From JAMXLG01 sp963818925 (GTDB lineage: Bacteria; Vulcanimicrobiota; Vulcanimicrobiia; Vulcanimicrobiales; Vulcanimicrobiaceae), in assembly GCA_963818925.1 (NCBI GenBank), contig CAWFTN010000001.1, positions 992,001 to 1,056,000 on the forward strand: DNA of 64,000 bases, written 5' to 3'. This document shows positions 25,660 through 34,356 of the stretch, piece after piece. Position 1 is the first letter of the stretch. Every line of letters starts with the position of its first letter. The position numbers and the translations under genes were made by a program. The notes beneath the pieces were generated by a model. That model did no database searches. It saw nothing but the letters and a program-made list of their open reading frames with translations, and was not told the DNA's origin.

Positions 25660-26580
25660 GTGACCGCCGACCACTACATTACCATCACGAAGACCGTCAA
25701 GACGGTCGTCGACATCACTCCCCATTTGTGGTCGGGCCGTCTCATCGGCGCAATGCTCATCACGTTCGTGACACAGGGCGTCACGATCGGCGCGTACGCC
25801 GCGCGCCTCGCCGGCGTGCAGACGCACCGCATCGCTACGTCGATTTCGCTCTACAATCTGTTCATGACGGTCGGGCGCCTTGCAACGCTCTTCTCCGTGT
25901 TTTTCATCGGCCCGCTCTCCGACGCAGCCGGCAACGCATCCTCGCAGCTCGTTGGAAATCAGGCTGCTCTTGCCGTCTGGCAACACGTCTTCGAGTGGCA
26001 ACTGCGCTTGATCGTATTCGGTGGAACCCTCGGGATGATCGTATGCGCGGTGCTATTGCCGATGTTCACGTATCTCTTCCGGCGTGGTGTGCGATCGTTC
26101 GAACTACGCGGCTCAATTCCGCACGCGATCGCGCAATTGCTCAAACCGAAAAACATCGCCGAGGTGTTTCGTTCGGAACACCTGCCGTCATTTCACGAGT
26201 TGCGGTCCTTCGACTGGCGTCTCGTCCCGCGGCGCTTGTTGATCGCGAACATCTTGGTGACTGCCGTTTACTCCATCGGCGTTCAGGCGGCGTTCCTCGC
26301 CTCGGTGCTCGATCCGAATGTCGCGCGTACGGCGAGCAATCTCTCGGGTGTCATCAACGGGATCGGAACGATCCTGTTCACGCTCTTCGTCGATCCGACG
26401 TCGTCGATGATTACGGATCAGGCGATTCATGGCCGGCGTACGGTCGAGGAAGTCCGCACGATGGTGTTCTATTTAAGCTTGACGGCAATCGTCGGCTCGC
26501 TTCTTTCTCAAGTTATCTTCGTCCAAGCCGCCCTGGTGATCGAATATGTCGCACGGTTCGCAAATGTGGTTCACTTCTAA
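25660..26580 (+). CDS. amj: Amj-type lipid II flippase (DUF2837-like) membrane protein
   Basis: This is a 306-residue protein with about six to seven hydrophobic segments. GAYAARLAGVQTHRIATSISLYNLFM near the N-terminus and VINGIGTILFTLFVDPTSSMITDQAIHGRRT near the C-terminus match the Amj (YdaH) family. That family acts beside MurJ to move lipid II across the inner membrane in Bacillus. The family call is from remembered motifs, so it is not certain. It would use the lipid carrier supplied by uppS upstream. It starts 6 bases after the M16 gene and overlaps the next gene. Confidence 0.7.
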   Translation: MTADHYITITKTVKTVVDITPHLWSGRLIGAMLITFVTQGVTIGAYAARLAGVQTHRIATSISLYNLFMTVGRLATLFSVFFIGPLSDAAGNASSQLVGNQAALAVWQHVFEWQLRLIVFGGTLGMIVCAVLLPMFTYLFRRGVRSFELRGSIPHAIAQLLKPKNIAEVFRSEHLPSFHELRSFDWRLVPRRLLIANILVTAVYSIGVQAAFLASVLDPNVARTASNLSGVINGIGTILFTLFVDPTSSMITDQAIHGRRTVEEVRTMVFYLSLTAIVGSLLSQVIFVQAALVIEYVARFANVVHF

Positions 26581-27220
26581 ACTTCTCGCCATGTGCTTCG
26601 CAGCACTAGCCCTTACCGGCTGCGCGGGCGGTGTCGAGCATTGGGTCGTCAACACGCGCGTGCATCAAGGCGACGTGGCGATGGACCGCGGCAACGTGCG
26701 CGACGCGGAGCTTTCGTACCGGCTTGCACTCAAGGTCGATCCAAAAGATGAGCGCGCGCGCGCGGGACTGGTTCAGGCGTCCGGAGCGCTCGCGCAAGAG
26801 CTCTATACAAACGGTGATTTCGATGACGCGCTGACCACGCTCGACGAAGGGCTGAAGGTCGATCCGGGCAGCGTACGACTTGCGGGCCTGAAGTCGACGA
26901 TCGAGGATGCGAGGCTCAAACGTGAAATCGTCATCTCGAACTATCCGACCTACAAAGAGGCCGGCGCGACGATTCAAAAAGCGTACGAGCAACTGGAGAC
27001 GACGAACAAAGGCATTCTCTTAGGCCTCAAGCGCTTCTCGTACACGTACGACACCGTCGACCTCACGAGCGCGATCAAGCGCAGTTATTCGCTCGAACTC
27101 GATGTCGCGCGCAATACAAACCGGTTAATCGGCTACCGCGAGCTGGTCAGCGCGGGAATTCCCGAATCGGCTCATACGCCCACGTCCGCCGGCGCCGCGT
27201 CGCTGTTGCCGTTGCCATGA
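26546..27220 (+). CDS. TPR-repeat lipoprotein
   Basis: This is a 224-residue protein. A lipoprotein signal ends LALTGC, with the lipidated Cys at 26 (or 20 if the ATG at 26564 is used). Residues about 36-110 hold two TPR-like helical pairs (GNVRDAELSYRLALKVDPKDERARAGL, DFDDALTTLDEGLKVDPGS). The rest is helical with an unrecognised C-terminus ending in Ala/Ser/Pro. It should sit on the periplasmic face of a membrane as a scaffold. The start lies 35 bases inside the Amj gene and the end overlaps the DUF4239 gene (ATGA). Confidence 0.75.
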   Translation: MSHGSQMWFTSKLLAMCFAALALTGCAGGVEHWVVNTRVHQGDVAMDRGNVRDAELSYRLALKVDPKDERARAGLVQASGALAQELYTNGDFDDALTTLDEGLKVDPGSVRLAGLKSTIEDARLKREIVISNYPTYKEAGATIQKAYEQLETTNKGILLGLKRFSYTYDTVDLTSAIKRSYSLELDVARNTNRLIGYRELVSAGIPESAHTPTSAGAASLLPLP

Positions 27221-28014
27221 CCGGCTTGGTCGCCTTCTTCGAACGGCTTCCCCTCGTGGCCGGAGCGGTGTTCGTCGTGGGCGGCTTTATGCTGGTTTCA
27301 ATTCTCTTGGCGCGCGTTTCGCGCCGAGTCGCGCCGCCCGACATGCTGCGCGAACACAACGAGCTTACCGGCTTCGTCTTCGCGGCGATCAGCGTGATCT
27401 ATGCGGTAATTTTGGGATTCATCGCAATCGGCGTGTGGGAGCGATTCACCGATGCCGAAGCAACGACGTACCGTGAAGCGAGCAATCTCACGATCGTTTA
27501 TCGCGATGCGGCTTCGTTGCCGCAAGGCGCGCCGCTACGACGCGATCTACGACTGTACGCACATGACGTTACGACTCGCGGATGGAAAGCTATGAGTTCG
27601 GGCAATGTGAGCGACGTCACCGAAGATGAAGCGGAGCGCGTGTCGCGCGACGTGAACGCATTCGACCCGCATAATGCGCGCGAAGCGAATCTTCACCAGC
27701 AAATGATCGCGGCGATGGCGGCGTCGCTTGCCGCGCGAGATCAGCGCGTGACGGAGGACGCAACCGGCCTCAATGGCCTGATGTGGGTGACCGTCATTCT
27801 CGGCGGTTTCATCACCGTCGGGTTCACATATCTCTTCGGTTTCAAAGAGTCGTTCATGCAGGCGGCGATCGTCGGAACGCTCGCGTTCTTAATCGGGCTC
27901 GTGATCTTTTTGACGATGAGTCTCGACTATCCGTTCCGCGGTAGCATTCACGTGGCGCCGGATGCACTTGAACGAGCGCTCAAGACGTTCGATACAATCG
28001 ACGCACAGCACTAA
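27217..28014 (+). CDS. DUF4239 / bestrophin-like membrane protein
   Basis: This is a 265-residue protein with four likely membrane helices: two near the N-terminus and two near 187-235. The segment LREHNELTGFVFAAISVIYAVILGFIAIGVWERF and the following acidic EATTYREASNLTIVYRDA are characteristic of DUF4239, which is distantly related to bestrophin channels. Function is unknown. It closes the M16-Amj-TPR-DUF4239 run. Its stop overlaps that of the convergent SDR gene inside CTAA. Confidence 0.75.
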   Translation: MTGLVAFFERLPLVAGAVFVVGGFMLVSILLARVSRRVAPPDMLREHNELTGFVFAAISVIYAVILGFIAIGVWERFTDAEATTYREASNLTIVYRDAASLPQGAPLRRDLRLYAHDVTTRGWKAMSSGNVSDVTEDEAERVSRDVNAFDPHNAREANLHQQMIAAMAASLAARDQRVTEDATGLNGLMWVTVILGGFITVGFTYLFGFKESFMQAAIVGTLAFLIGLVIFLTMSLDYPFRGSIHVAPDALERALKTFDTIDAQH

Positions 28015-29021
28015 GACAACTGATTGTAATCGCGCTCGGCTTTTCTGCTCAGCGCGGTGAGCGGAGACGCTGTTACTCCGGATTCGCTCTCTCTGCCGCG
28101 ATGGCGTGCCGTTCCATCCACACGCGATTTAGGCAGCAGCATAGCGGCAATTTGCATCGTTCGCGTGGTGAGTCCGGGAGAAAGCCCGTGCATGCGCGTG
28201 GCGTAAAACGCGGACGGCCCGATGGTAACGCTTTTTTCTCCTCGCGCGCAGGCATCCACGATTCGCCGCGCTGCATACGATGCGGAGACGGAAAGAACCG
28301 GCATCGCATCCGACAAATGGAACCATGCGTATTCCGCGCGATTGTTGCCCTTGAACCATGCGTTGCGCGGACTTCCCGTACGCATCAATCCCGGCGTGAC
28401 CGTCGTGACGGAAATGCCGAAGCGCGTTGCTTCCGCCGCGAGTCCTTCGGAGTATCCGACTTGCGCGAATTTGCTCACGCTATATGGGAGAAGATGCGGC
28501 ACGCTGATGCGTCCGCCGATCGAAGCAATGTTGACGATCGATCCGCCGGTGCGGCGCAGTTCGTTCCACGCTGCCTCGACCATGTTGTACGTGCCCCAGA
28601 AGTGCGTGTCGAGAGCATCGGCATAATCTTCCCGCGTCATCGTTTCGATTGGACCGACGGCTATCGTGCCGGCATCGTTCACGAGCACGTCGATCTTCCC
28701 AAACGATTCTAAGGTCAGTGACACCGCACGCTGAGCGTCGTCAGCGTTCCGAACGTCTGCTTGCACTGCGATAACGTTAGCGCCCATTGCGGCAAGCTGT
28801 TCTTGCGCGCGAGCGAGCTCATTCGCATCGCGAGCAAGCAATGCGACTCGCGCATTCCGGCGCGCGAATTCGGTTGCGAGAGCCAGCCCTAAACCGCGGG
28901 AGCCGCCCGTGATAAGGACCACGTGCCCGTCAAACCGCTTTGCACGCAAGCGTCTGAACGCCGTAGCGGCGAGATAGGTTCCTGCCAATAGTGCGGTCAA
29001 GGAAATGAGCCGATTACGCAT
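28011..29021 (-). CDS. SDR-family oxidoreductase with N-terminal anchor
   Basis: This 336-residue protein starts at the ATG at 29021 (MRNRLISLTALLAG). An N-terminal hydrophobic helix is followed by LITGGSRGLGLALA (NAD(P) site), NDAGTIAVGP and the catalytic YSVSK, with VNIASIGG providing the Ser. The C-terminal 60 residues beyond the SDR core are basic and unrecognised. It reduces or oxidises an unknown alcohol or ketone at the membrane. It is divergent from the SRPBCC-alcohol dehydrogenase pair, with 31 bases between starts. SDR, SRPBCC and Zn-ADH genes often sit together in stress-type loci. Confidence 0.85.
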   Translation of the reverse strand: MRNRLISLTALLAGTYLAATAFRRLRAKRFDGHVVLITGGSRGLGLALATEFARRNARVALLARDANELARAQEQLAAMGANVIAVQADVRNADDAQRAVSLTLESFGKIDVLVNDAGTIAVGPIETMTREDYADALDTHFWGTYNMVEAAWNELRRTGGSIVNIASIGGRISVPHLLPYSVSKFAQVGYSEGLAAEATRFGISVTTVTPGLMRTGSPRNAWFKGNNRAEYAWFHLSDAMPVLSVSASYAARRIVDACARGEKSVTIGPSAFYATRMHGLSPGLTTRTMQIAAMLLPKSRVDGTARHRGRESESGVTASPLTALSRKAERDYNQLS

Positions 29022-29052
29022 GGGCGAGTTGTACCCGGGGAAAAGGGTGCCA

Positions 29053-29472
29053 ATGAACTCCACGTATCGAAATGTGGCTATAGCTGCAGGCGGTGCGCTT
29101 GCCGTGGCGGTAGCTGCGCGAATCATCCGTTCCTATGCGAGCGGAAAGCGCCCGATGATGGCGCAAACGATGACGGTGTCGCTCGATCGTGAGATGGTGA
29201 TCGATCGCCTAACCGATGCAATGATTCAGGCGTCCGTCGGCTGCGAAGAGATCGCCGTTCTGCGCGACGCGGTCGATAATCGGCTGATCGAGTGGACGTG
29301 CGCGCCGCATCCGGAGGAAAGTGGCCGGCTCGCCCTCATCGCAGCCCCAGGTAATCGCGGTACGGAACTCCATGTAGCAATGCACGGCGAGAAGTACCAC
29401 GTCAAAGACCTCGTGCGACGCATGAAGATGCTGCTCGAAACGGGCGAGATAGCGACGGGGGCGCGTCAATGA
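29053..29472 (+). CDS. Truncated membrane-anchored SRPBCC-family protein
   Basis: This 139-residue protein starts at the ATG at 29053, with GGGGAAAAGGG just upstream. An N-terminal helix (NVAIAAGGALAVAVAARII) is followed by a shortened SRPBCC domain. TVSLDREMVIDRLTD stands for the first strand and helix. VDNRLIEWTCAPH, APGNRGTELHVAM and DLVRRMKMLLETGEIATG match the second half of the family found beside zinc alcohol dehydrogenases. About 50 residues of the usual middle are absent. It overlaps the next gene by ATGA. The ligand is unknown. Confidence 0.65.
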   Translation: MNSTYRNVAIAAGGALAVAVAARIIRSYASGKRPMMAQTMTVSLDREMVIDRLTDAMIQASVGCEEIAVLRDAVDNRLIEWTCAPHPEESGRLALIAAPGNRGTELHVAMHGEKYHVKDLVRRMKMLLETGEIATGARQ

Positions 29473-30686
29473 AAGCAGTTGTTTGGCACGGTACACATGA
29501 CGTGCGTGTCGAGAACGTTGAAGATCCGGCAATCATCAATCCGCACGATGCAATCGTGCGGGTGACGTCCACGGCGATTTGCGGCTCGGATCTCCATTTG
29601 TACAACGGATTTGTCCTGATGATGAAACCGGGCGACATTCTGGGCCACGAGTTCATGGGGATCGTGGAAGAAGTCGGCCCTGCGGTAAGACATCTCAAAC
29701 GCGGCGACCGCGTCGTCGTCCCGTTTACGATTTCATGCGGTCATTGCGAACCGTGTCACCGCGAACTCTACTCACTCTGTGACAACAGCAATCCGAACGC
29801 GGAAATGGTGGAAAAACTCTACGGCTATTCGGCGGCGGGATTGTACGGATATTCGCATCTCTTCGGCGGCTACTCGGGTGGTCAAGCGGAATACGTGCGC
29901 GTACCATTCGCGGATTCCGGCCCGCTAAAAGTTCCCGATGAACTCGAAGACGAGCAGGTGCTCTATCTCTCCGACATTTTGCCGACAGGCTACATGGCTG
30001 CCGAGAACGCGAACATCAAGCCGGGAGATATTGTCGCAGTGTGGGGATGCGGACCCGTCGGTCAATTCGCGATCCGCAGCGCCTTCTTACTCGGCGCTTC
30101 ACGTGTGATTGCGATCGACCGTTTCAACGAGCGTCTCGACCTCGCGCGTGACGCGGGTGCGGAAACGGTCAATCACGACGACAACAACGTGCTCGAAGCG
30201 CTCTATCAGTGCACGGGCGGCCGTGGACCGGATGCGTGCATCGATTGCGTGGGTATGGAAGCACACGCCGTTACGCCCGACGCAGTCGTCGACAAAATGA
30301 AGCAAGAACTGCGCCTAGAGCTGGATCGCCCGCACGTGTTGCGAGAAGCAATCACGGCCTGCGCGAAGGGCGGGACCGTTTCGATTCCCGGCGTTTACAC
30401 CGGGTTCATCGATATGATGCCGATGGGCACGGTGTTCGGCAAAGGTCTCCAGTTACGCACGGGCCAGACGCACGTTCAGCGCTACATGAAGCCCTTGCTG
30501 CAACGCATCATGCGCGGGGAAATCGACCCGTCGTTTGTGATCACGCATCGCGGATCGCTCGATGACGCGCCGCGTTATTACAAGGAGATGGCGCGCCATC
30601 GCGACGCGTTCGTGAAGAGCTTCTTACGTCCCAATGCCACCGTGGCGGATACTCAAGCGGAGTACGCATACGCCGTGAGCGTCTAG
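29469..30686 (+). CDS. Zinc-dependent alcohol dehydrogenase (glutathione-independent formaldehyde dehydrogenase-like)
   Basis: This 405-residue MDR enzyme has catalytic zinc residues in ICGSDLHLY (Cys) and GHEFMG (His-Glu). The structural zinc region is CGHCEPCHRELYSLCDN, and the NAD loop is VAVWGCGPVGQFAI. A long Gly/Tyr-rich insertion (LYGYSAAGLYGYSHLFGGY) and the helix insertion in the C-terminal half are marks of the formaldehyde-dehydrogenase-like subgroup. It probably oxidises or dismutates small aldehydes. Its last 63 bases overlap the 3' end of the convergent glycosyltransferase gene. Confidence 0.9.
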   Translation: MKAVVWHGTHDVRVENVEDPAIINPHDAIVRVTSTAICGSDLHLYNGFVLMMKPGDILGHEFMGIVEEVGPAVRHLKRGDRVVVPFTISCGHCEPCHRELYSLCDNSNPNAEMVEKLYGYSAAGLYGYSHLFGGYSGGQAEYVRVPFADSGPLKVPDELEDEQVLYLSDILPTGYMAAENANIKPGDIVAVWGCGPVGQFAIRSAFLLGASRVIAIDRFNERLDLARDAGAETVNHDDNNVLEALYQCTGGRGPDACIDCVGMEAHAVTPDAVVDKMKQELRLELDRPHVLREAITACAKGGTVSIPGVYTGFIDMMPMGTVFGKGLQLRTGQTHVQRYMKPLLQRIMRGEIDPSFVITHRGSLDDAPRYYKEMARHRDAFVKSFLRPNATVADTQAEYAYAVSV

Positions 30687-32342
30687 GAACGAACGCCCCT
30701 TTCCGGCGCGTTCTGCCGTGCGGAACGCGCGCCAGAATGTGCCGGCCCCGGGAAGCACACGCGTAGGGTCGGTTTCATAAACCGGCCATATGGGTTCCCG
30801 CGCAACGCGGGAACCCGGTGCGTTTGCGTTTCGTACCGGGAAACGTGACATCCACGCGCACAGTTCGAGGTTGCGGCGAAAGCGGTTCTCCTCGATGGAG
30901 ATGAAATAGCGCGCGCCTTTCCGGATCGCGCTCTGTTCGTCGAACGGCGTCCAGAGGTACGGATCCTCTTCCCAGCCGTAGCGATTGATGTAGTACTGCA
31001 CGTCGGGTCCATAGTGACCGATTACGACGATCGCATTCTTCGGCAACGTCTGGTCGAGGGCCACGGCATTGCGATACGCCTGTTTGTTGTAAGCGTAGTA
31101 CGGACGTACCGCTTCGTGAGCGTCAACCGCCGAGGCGAGCGCGACGATCGGCACGAGCGATGCGAGTGCGTAACGGGCCGCCGGCGCAGCGTCGGAGCGA
31201 AGGATGCGGTCGAGGCCGTTCGCGAGTTGGCCGCCGATCGCGAGCGCGCAGAGCGGAAGCAGCAGGTACATGTAATAGTCGACGCGCTCGACGGTAACCA
31301 CGACGTAGGTGTACGCGAGCCCGCCGATGAGCCAGCCCCACAGCATCGCGTGGCTGCGAGCCTGGACCCAGGCCAGCGCAACAAAGGATATGAGCGAGAG
31401 GAAGAAGCCGACATTGCCGAGCATCGTTTTCCGCAGCATGCCGAGCACGTTGAAGAACGCGCCGATCTTCGCGGCGAACGCCGCTGGGCTCGTGAACGCC
31501 GCGATCAGGGACGGGATCACATGCAGCCTCGTAATGCCGCTTGCCCAATGCCATTCGGCGTGTTCGGCGACGCGCACGTCGTAGAGATAGAGAATCACGA
31601 GCGGCACTATGAGCATGACGGCGATCGCGGTTGGACGCATCGTGCGGCCGCCGCGCAAGCGCTCCCACAACGCCGCGATCACAGGCACGATGCCGGCGAC
31701 TGCAACCGGCTTTGCAAGGTATGCAAACGTCAACAGTGCCGTTGCGCGCGCGAGCGAGCGCTGCGAAAAGATTTCGTCTTCGACGATCAGGCGCGTCGTC
31801 ACGTAGAGCGCCGCCGTCAGGAAGAAGACCATCGTCGTATCGGGCGTGAACGTGCGACCGTAATACAAACTGCCGGGAAAGGTCGCGAAGAAGAATGCTG
31901 CGATGATGCCCGCAACGCTGCTCGTAAAGAGCCAACGCGCGAAGAGTCCCGTAACGGCAACCGTTCCGAGCGAGAACACGATGGAGATCAGCCGTCCGAA
32001 GACTTCGTGAACGCCGAAGATCTTGTAGAGCGATGCGGCGAGGAACGGCACGATCTGGAGTTCCAGCTCGACGTAGTTCGGAGGCGGTCCGTTGTAGTTC
32101 GTCTGCGGAAAGAGAATGTTGTACTGCAGCAGCGCAAAGTTGCGCGCGATACTGGCCGTATCGCCTTGACGCCAACCCGGATGATCGAGAATCGGGCTGT
32201 GGATTCCCTTATATCGCAACACCGCCGCAAGCAGCACGACGGCGCCAAGTATCCATAAAAAATACTTGTCGAAGACCTTCCCGTGGAGTGCTGGCGATGG
32301 TTGCGAGGTTCCTTCGGGGGCGCTAGGCGTCCGAACCGCCAT
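30624..32342 (-). CDS. PMT/ArnT-like membrane glycosyltransferase (GT39/GT83 type)
   Basis: This is a 572-residue polytopic protein. The first periplasmic loop carries HPGWRQGDTASIARNF, with the acidic catalytic region of GT-C enzymes, and LYYGRTFTPDTTMVFFL follows. It would use a polyprenyl-phosphate sugar to glycosylate a lipid or protein on the outer face of the inner membrane. Near the C-terminus a dispersed palindrome (30786-30816) is read in frame as GSRVAREPIWP. The last 25 residues run into the convergent dehydrogenase gene and may be a read-through tail. It is third in a three-gene unit with gtrA-like and PIG-V-like genes. Confidence 0.8.
   Translation of the reverse strand: MAVRTPSAPEGTSQPSPALHGKVFDKYFLWILGAVVLLAAVLRYKGIHSPILDHPGWRQGDTASIARNFALLQYNILFPQTNYNGPPPNYVELELQIVPFLAASLYKIFGVHEVFGRLISIVFSLGTVAVTGLFARWLFTSSVAGIIAAFFFATFPGSLYYGRTFTPDTTMVFFLTAALYVTTRLIVEDEIFSQRSLARATALLTFAYLAKPVAVAGIVPVIAALWERLRGGRTMRPTAIAVMLIVPLVILYLYDVRVAEHAEWHWASGITRLHVIPSLIAAFTSPAAFAAKIGAFFNVLGMLRKTMLGNVGFFLSLISFVALAWVQARSHAMLWGWLIGGLAYTYVVVTVERVDYYMYLLLPLCALAIGGQLANGLDRILRSDAAPAARYALASLVPIVALASAVDAHEAVRPYYAYNKQAYRNAVALDQTLPKNAIVVIGHYGPDVQYYINRYGWEEDPYLWTPFDEQSAIRKGARYFISIEENRFRRNLELCAWMSRFPVRNANAPGSRVAREPIWPVYETDPTRVLPGAGTFWRAFRTAERAGKGRSFLDAHGVCVLRLSIRHGGIGT
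30706..30730. repeat. Inverted repeat in the overlapping 3' region
   Basis: GCGCGTTC (30706-30713) and GAACGCGC (30723-30730) form an 8-bp perfect stem with a 9-base loop. It lies 20 bases after the dehydrogenase stop. No T run follows, so an intrinsic terminator is doubtful. Confidence 0.35.
30786..30816. repeat. Dispersed palindromic repeat, copy 2, inside a coding sequence
   Basis: This is CCATATGG, one base, TTCCCGCG, three bases, CGCGGGAACCC, matching the copy at 8433-8462 at all but the spacer base and loop. It is in frame in the glycosyltransferase gene on the minus strand. Confidence 0.7.
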
Positions 32343-32778
32343 TATGTTTGAACGTCCAATACTTGTTGACGAAAAAGTTCACGAAAATACCGGCGAGCGT
32401 ACCGATGAACCAGGTGCGATGCCCGTGGCCGAACCACGGCGCGACGGCTGCGGAGGCGATCCAGCCCACGACCATGGCGATGACGGATACGGTGAGGAAC
32501 TTTGCGCCCTCGTGCACTGCATGGCCCGTCGAACGGAATGTCCAGATGCGATTGAGCCAGTAGTTCGAAACGCCGCCCGAGAGAAACGCGATCGAGTAGA
32601 GCACATAATAATGCAACGCTTGATCGTGTTGCGGATCCACGCGCTGCAGCAGCGTGAAAACGATAAAGTTGACGAGGAATCCCGAAGCGCCGACGATGCC
32701 GAATTTGACGAATTGACGGACACCGCGGCGCCCCGTAAACGACGTGAGACTATTATGCAACCCAATACCAATCTGCAT
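32323..32778 (-). CDS. GtrA-family membrane protein
   Basis: This 151-residue protein has four likely membrane helices. FVKFGIVGASGFLVNFIVFTLL, SNYWLNRIWTF and the C-terminal FVNFFVNKYWTFKH are the GtrA signature; the paired W-T-F ends of helices 2 and 4 are typical. GtrA proteins help move or supply undecaprenyl-phosphate-linked sugars for surface glycans. It overlaps the mannosyltransferase-like gene before it by 26 bases and the PMT-like gene after it by 20, so the three form one unit. Confidence 0.88.
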   Translation of the reverse strand: MQIGIGLHNSLTSFTGRRGVRQFVKFGIVGASGFLVNFIVFTLLQRVDPQHDQALHYYVLYSIAFLSGGVSNYWLNRIWTFRSTGHAVHEGAKFLTVSVIAMVVGWIASAAVAPWFGHGHRTWFIGTLAGIFVNFFVNKYWTFKHNGGSDA

Positions 32779-34321
32779 AGAGGACGGTGAAGAGACCGAG
32801 GAGCGGGAGCGAAAGCGCGACGATCAAGTTGTTGACCGCGGGGCGTTCTCCCCAACGCGCGAGGATGGCGAACATTGGGAAGAGCACGAGCGCAAACCGC
32901 GGCATGCTCATCAAGCTCGACGTCGACATTGGAATGAGAATCGAAAGCGCCATGTAGGCGATATAGGACGGCCGCAACTGTCTCCAGCCGCCGAGCAGCA
33001 CGGCAATCATGAGCGCCGTGAAGACGATTTCGAGCGACTGATTCGCAATCGTTTGCGCTTGCGTCGCGTGGGCGATCTTGCCGAACGCGTTGATGACGCT
33101 AACCCACGGCGGCGCGAAGTGCCGATTCCAGTGAATCTGCACGTGCGAGAAATACAGCGGATCGGCACGCAACACCCAGAGATACGCCATATAGAGTGCG
33201 AGGCCGACCGGAATCAGCGCTGCCGGAAGCAGATCGATCCAACCGCGCCGGTCACTCAGATTGTTCCGGTGCTGCGCGTACCATTCGATCGCGAACGGGA
33301 CGACGAGCAACACCCCTTCCACGCGCGACAACGACGCCAGGAGTCCGATGATTCCGGCGAGCCACCAGCGGTGCGCGCGCATGTAATAGAACGAGGCGAC
33401 CGTCAGCATGAAGAACAGCGACTCGGTGTACACGGCCGAGAAGAAGAGCGCCGTCGGGAAGATCGAGACGTAGAAGATCGCGCGGCGCGCTACGGAGCGG
33501 TCGTACTCGTGCTCCAGCAGCTTATAGAGATAGAGCAGCGCAAAGAAGAAGCACGCGTTCGCGATCAGGATACCGGCGACGAGATGATTTCCCATCAGTC
33601 CGCCGAGGATGCGGATCATCAGTGGAAAGAGCGGGAAGAACGCCATGTCCGTTCCCTGATAACCTTGCATCGCGATGTCCAGGTAATGAACGGCGTCCCA
33701 ACGGCCCCACACGTTGAGCAACAGGTTTGAGGACTCTTGCACGTGAGTCCCCGCGCGCTGTCCGATAATGACGGCGGCAAGTTCCGCGATCACGATCACG
33801 GCCGCGCGCGTGGCGATGAAGTCGATCGACACTTCGCGTACCGTTTGATTGAAGCGCGCCGCGATGAAGACTTTCGCTATCGCGAAGAGCCCGAGCGCGA
33901 CGGCGAACACCGTCGATCCGCCTCGCGTGACGTACGGCGAAAGGACGAACGTTAGCCAGAGCAAGGTGAACGGCGCCCACGTTATTGCGTCGTACTGCAG
34001 CGATCGGGCAAACGTGATACCCGCGCGGCGCGAGAAGTACTTTGCATAGACGTCCCACGCGAAGAGCACGATGCCCGTGGTCACTACGAGCGATGCGAGC
34101 AGCCCGACATTTGAGAGCATCGCATCGTGCCGCGGCACGATGAGCAAGAGCCACGCGAAAAATCCGAGCGTGACTCCGGCGGCCGCGACGACCGCGAGCG
34201 GAAGCGTTCCCGCGCTCGTTAATTCCGCAAGAATTCCGAGGTGAACCGGCGCGCGTGAGGCTTGAATACGGGCTGACACGGCGCACCATTTTCCGGGGGA
34301 CCGGGCACCGTACCTACACAC
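32753..34321 (-). CDS. PIG-V/Gpi18-like mannosyltransferase, membrane GT-C
   Basis: This is a polytopic protein of up to 522 residues. The GT-C acidic motif lies in WGRWDAVHYLDIAMQGY, followed by FFPLFPLMIRILGG and SIFPTALFFSAVYTESLFFML. These are hallmarks of GPI mannosyltransferase II (PIG-V) relatives in bacteria, which use polyprenyl-phosphate mannose. The start is uncertain: the GTG at 34279 is also plausible because the first 14 residues look non-conserved. The gene is divergent from glpX. It ends TVLYADWYWVA. Confidence 0.8.
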   Translation of the reverse strand: MCRYGARSPGKWCAVSARIQASRAPVHLGILAELTSAGTLPLAVVAAAGVTLGFFAWLLLIVPRHDAMLSNVGLLASLVVTTGIVLFAWDVYAKYFSRRAGITFARSLQYDAITWAPFTLLWLTFVLSPYVTRGGSTVFAVALGLFAIAKVFIAARFNQTVREVSIDFIATRAAVIVIAELAAVIIGQRAGTHVQESSNLLLNVWGRWDAVHYLDIAMQGYQGTDMAFFPLFPLMIRILGGLMGNHLVAGILIANACFFFALLYLYKLLEHEYDRSVARRAIFYVSIFPTALFFSAVYTESLFFMLTVASFYYMRAHRWWLAGIIGLLASLSRVEGVLLVVPFAIEWYAQHRNNLSDRRGWIDLLPAALIPVGLALYMAYLWVLRADPLYFSHVQIHWNRHFAPPWVSVINAFGKIAHATQAQTIANQSLEIVFTALMIAVLLGGWRQLRPSYIAYMALSILIPMSTSSLMSMPRFALVLFPMFAILARWGERPAVNNLIVALSLPLLGLFTVLYADWYWVA

Positions 34322-34356
34322 AGGAAAAGCGCAGCTTGCCTTGTAGAGCCGGGGGC

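Noticed and set aside
31014..32258. 414-codon plus-strand frame opposite the PMT-like gene
   Set aside because: Very Arg/Glu-rich with no hydrophobic core; the membrane-protein frame on the other strand is clearly the coding one.
32744..33730. 328-codon plus-strand frame opposite the PIG-V-like gene
   Set aside because: Charged low-complexity composition typical of a shadow frame.
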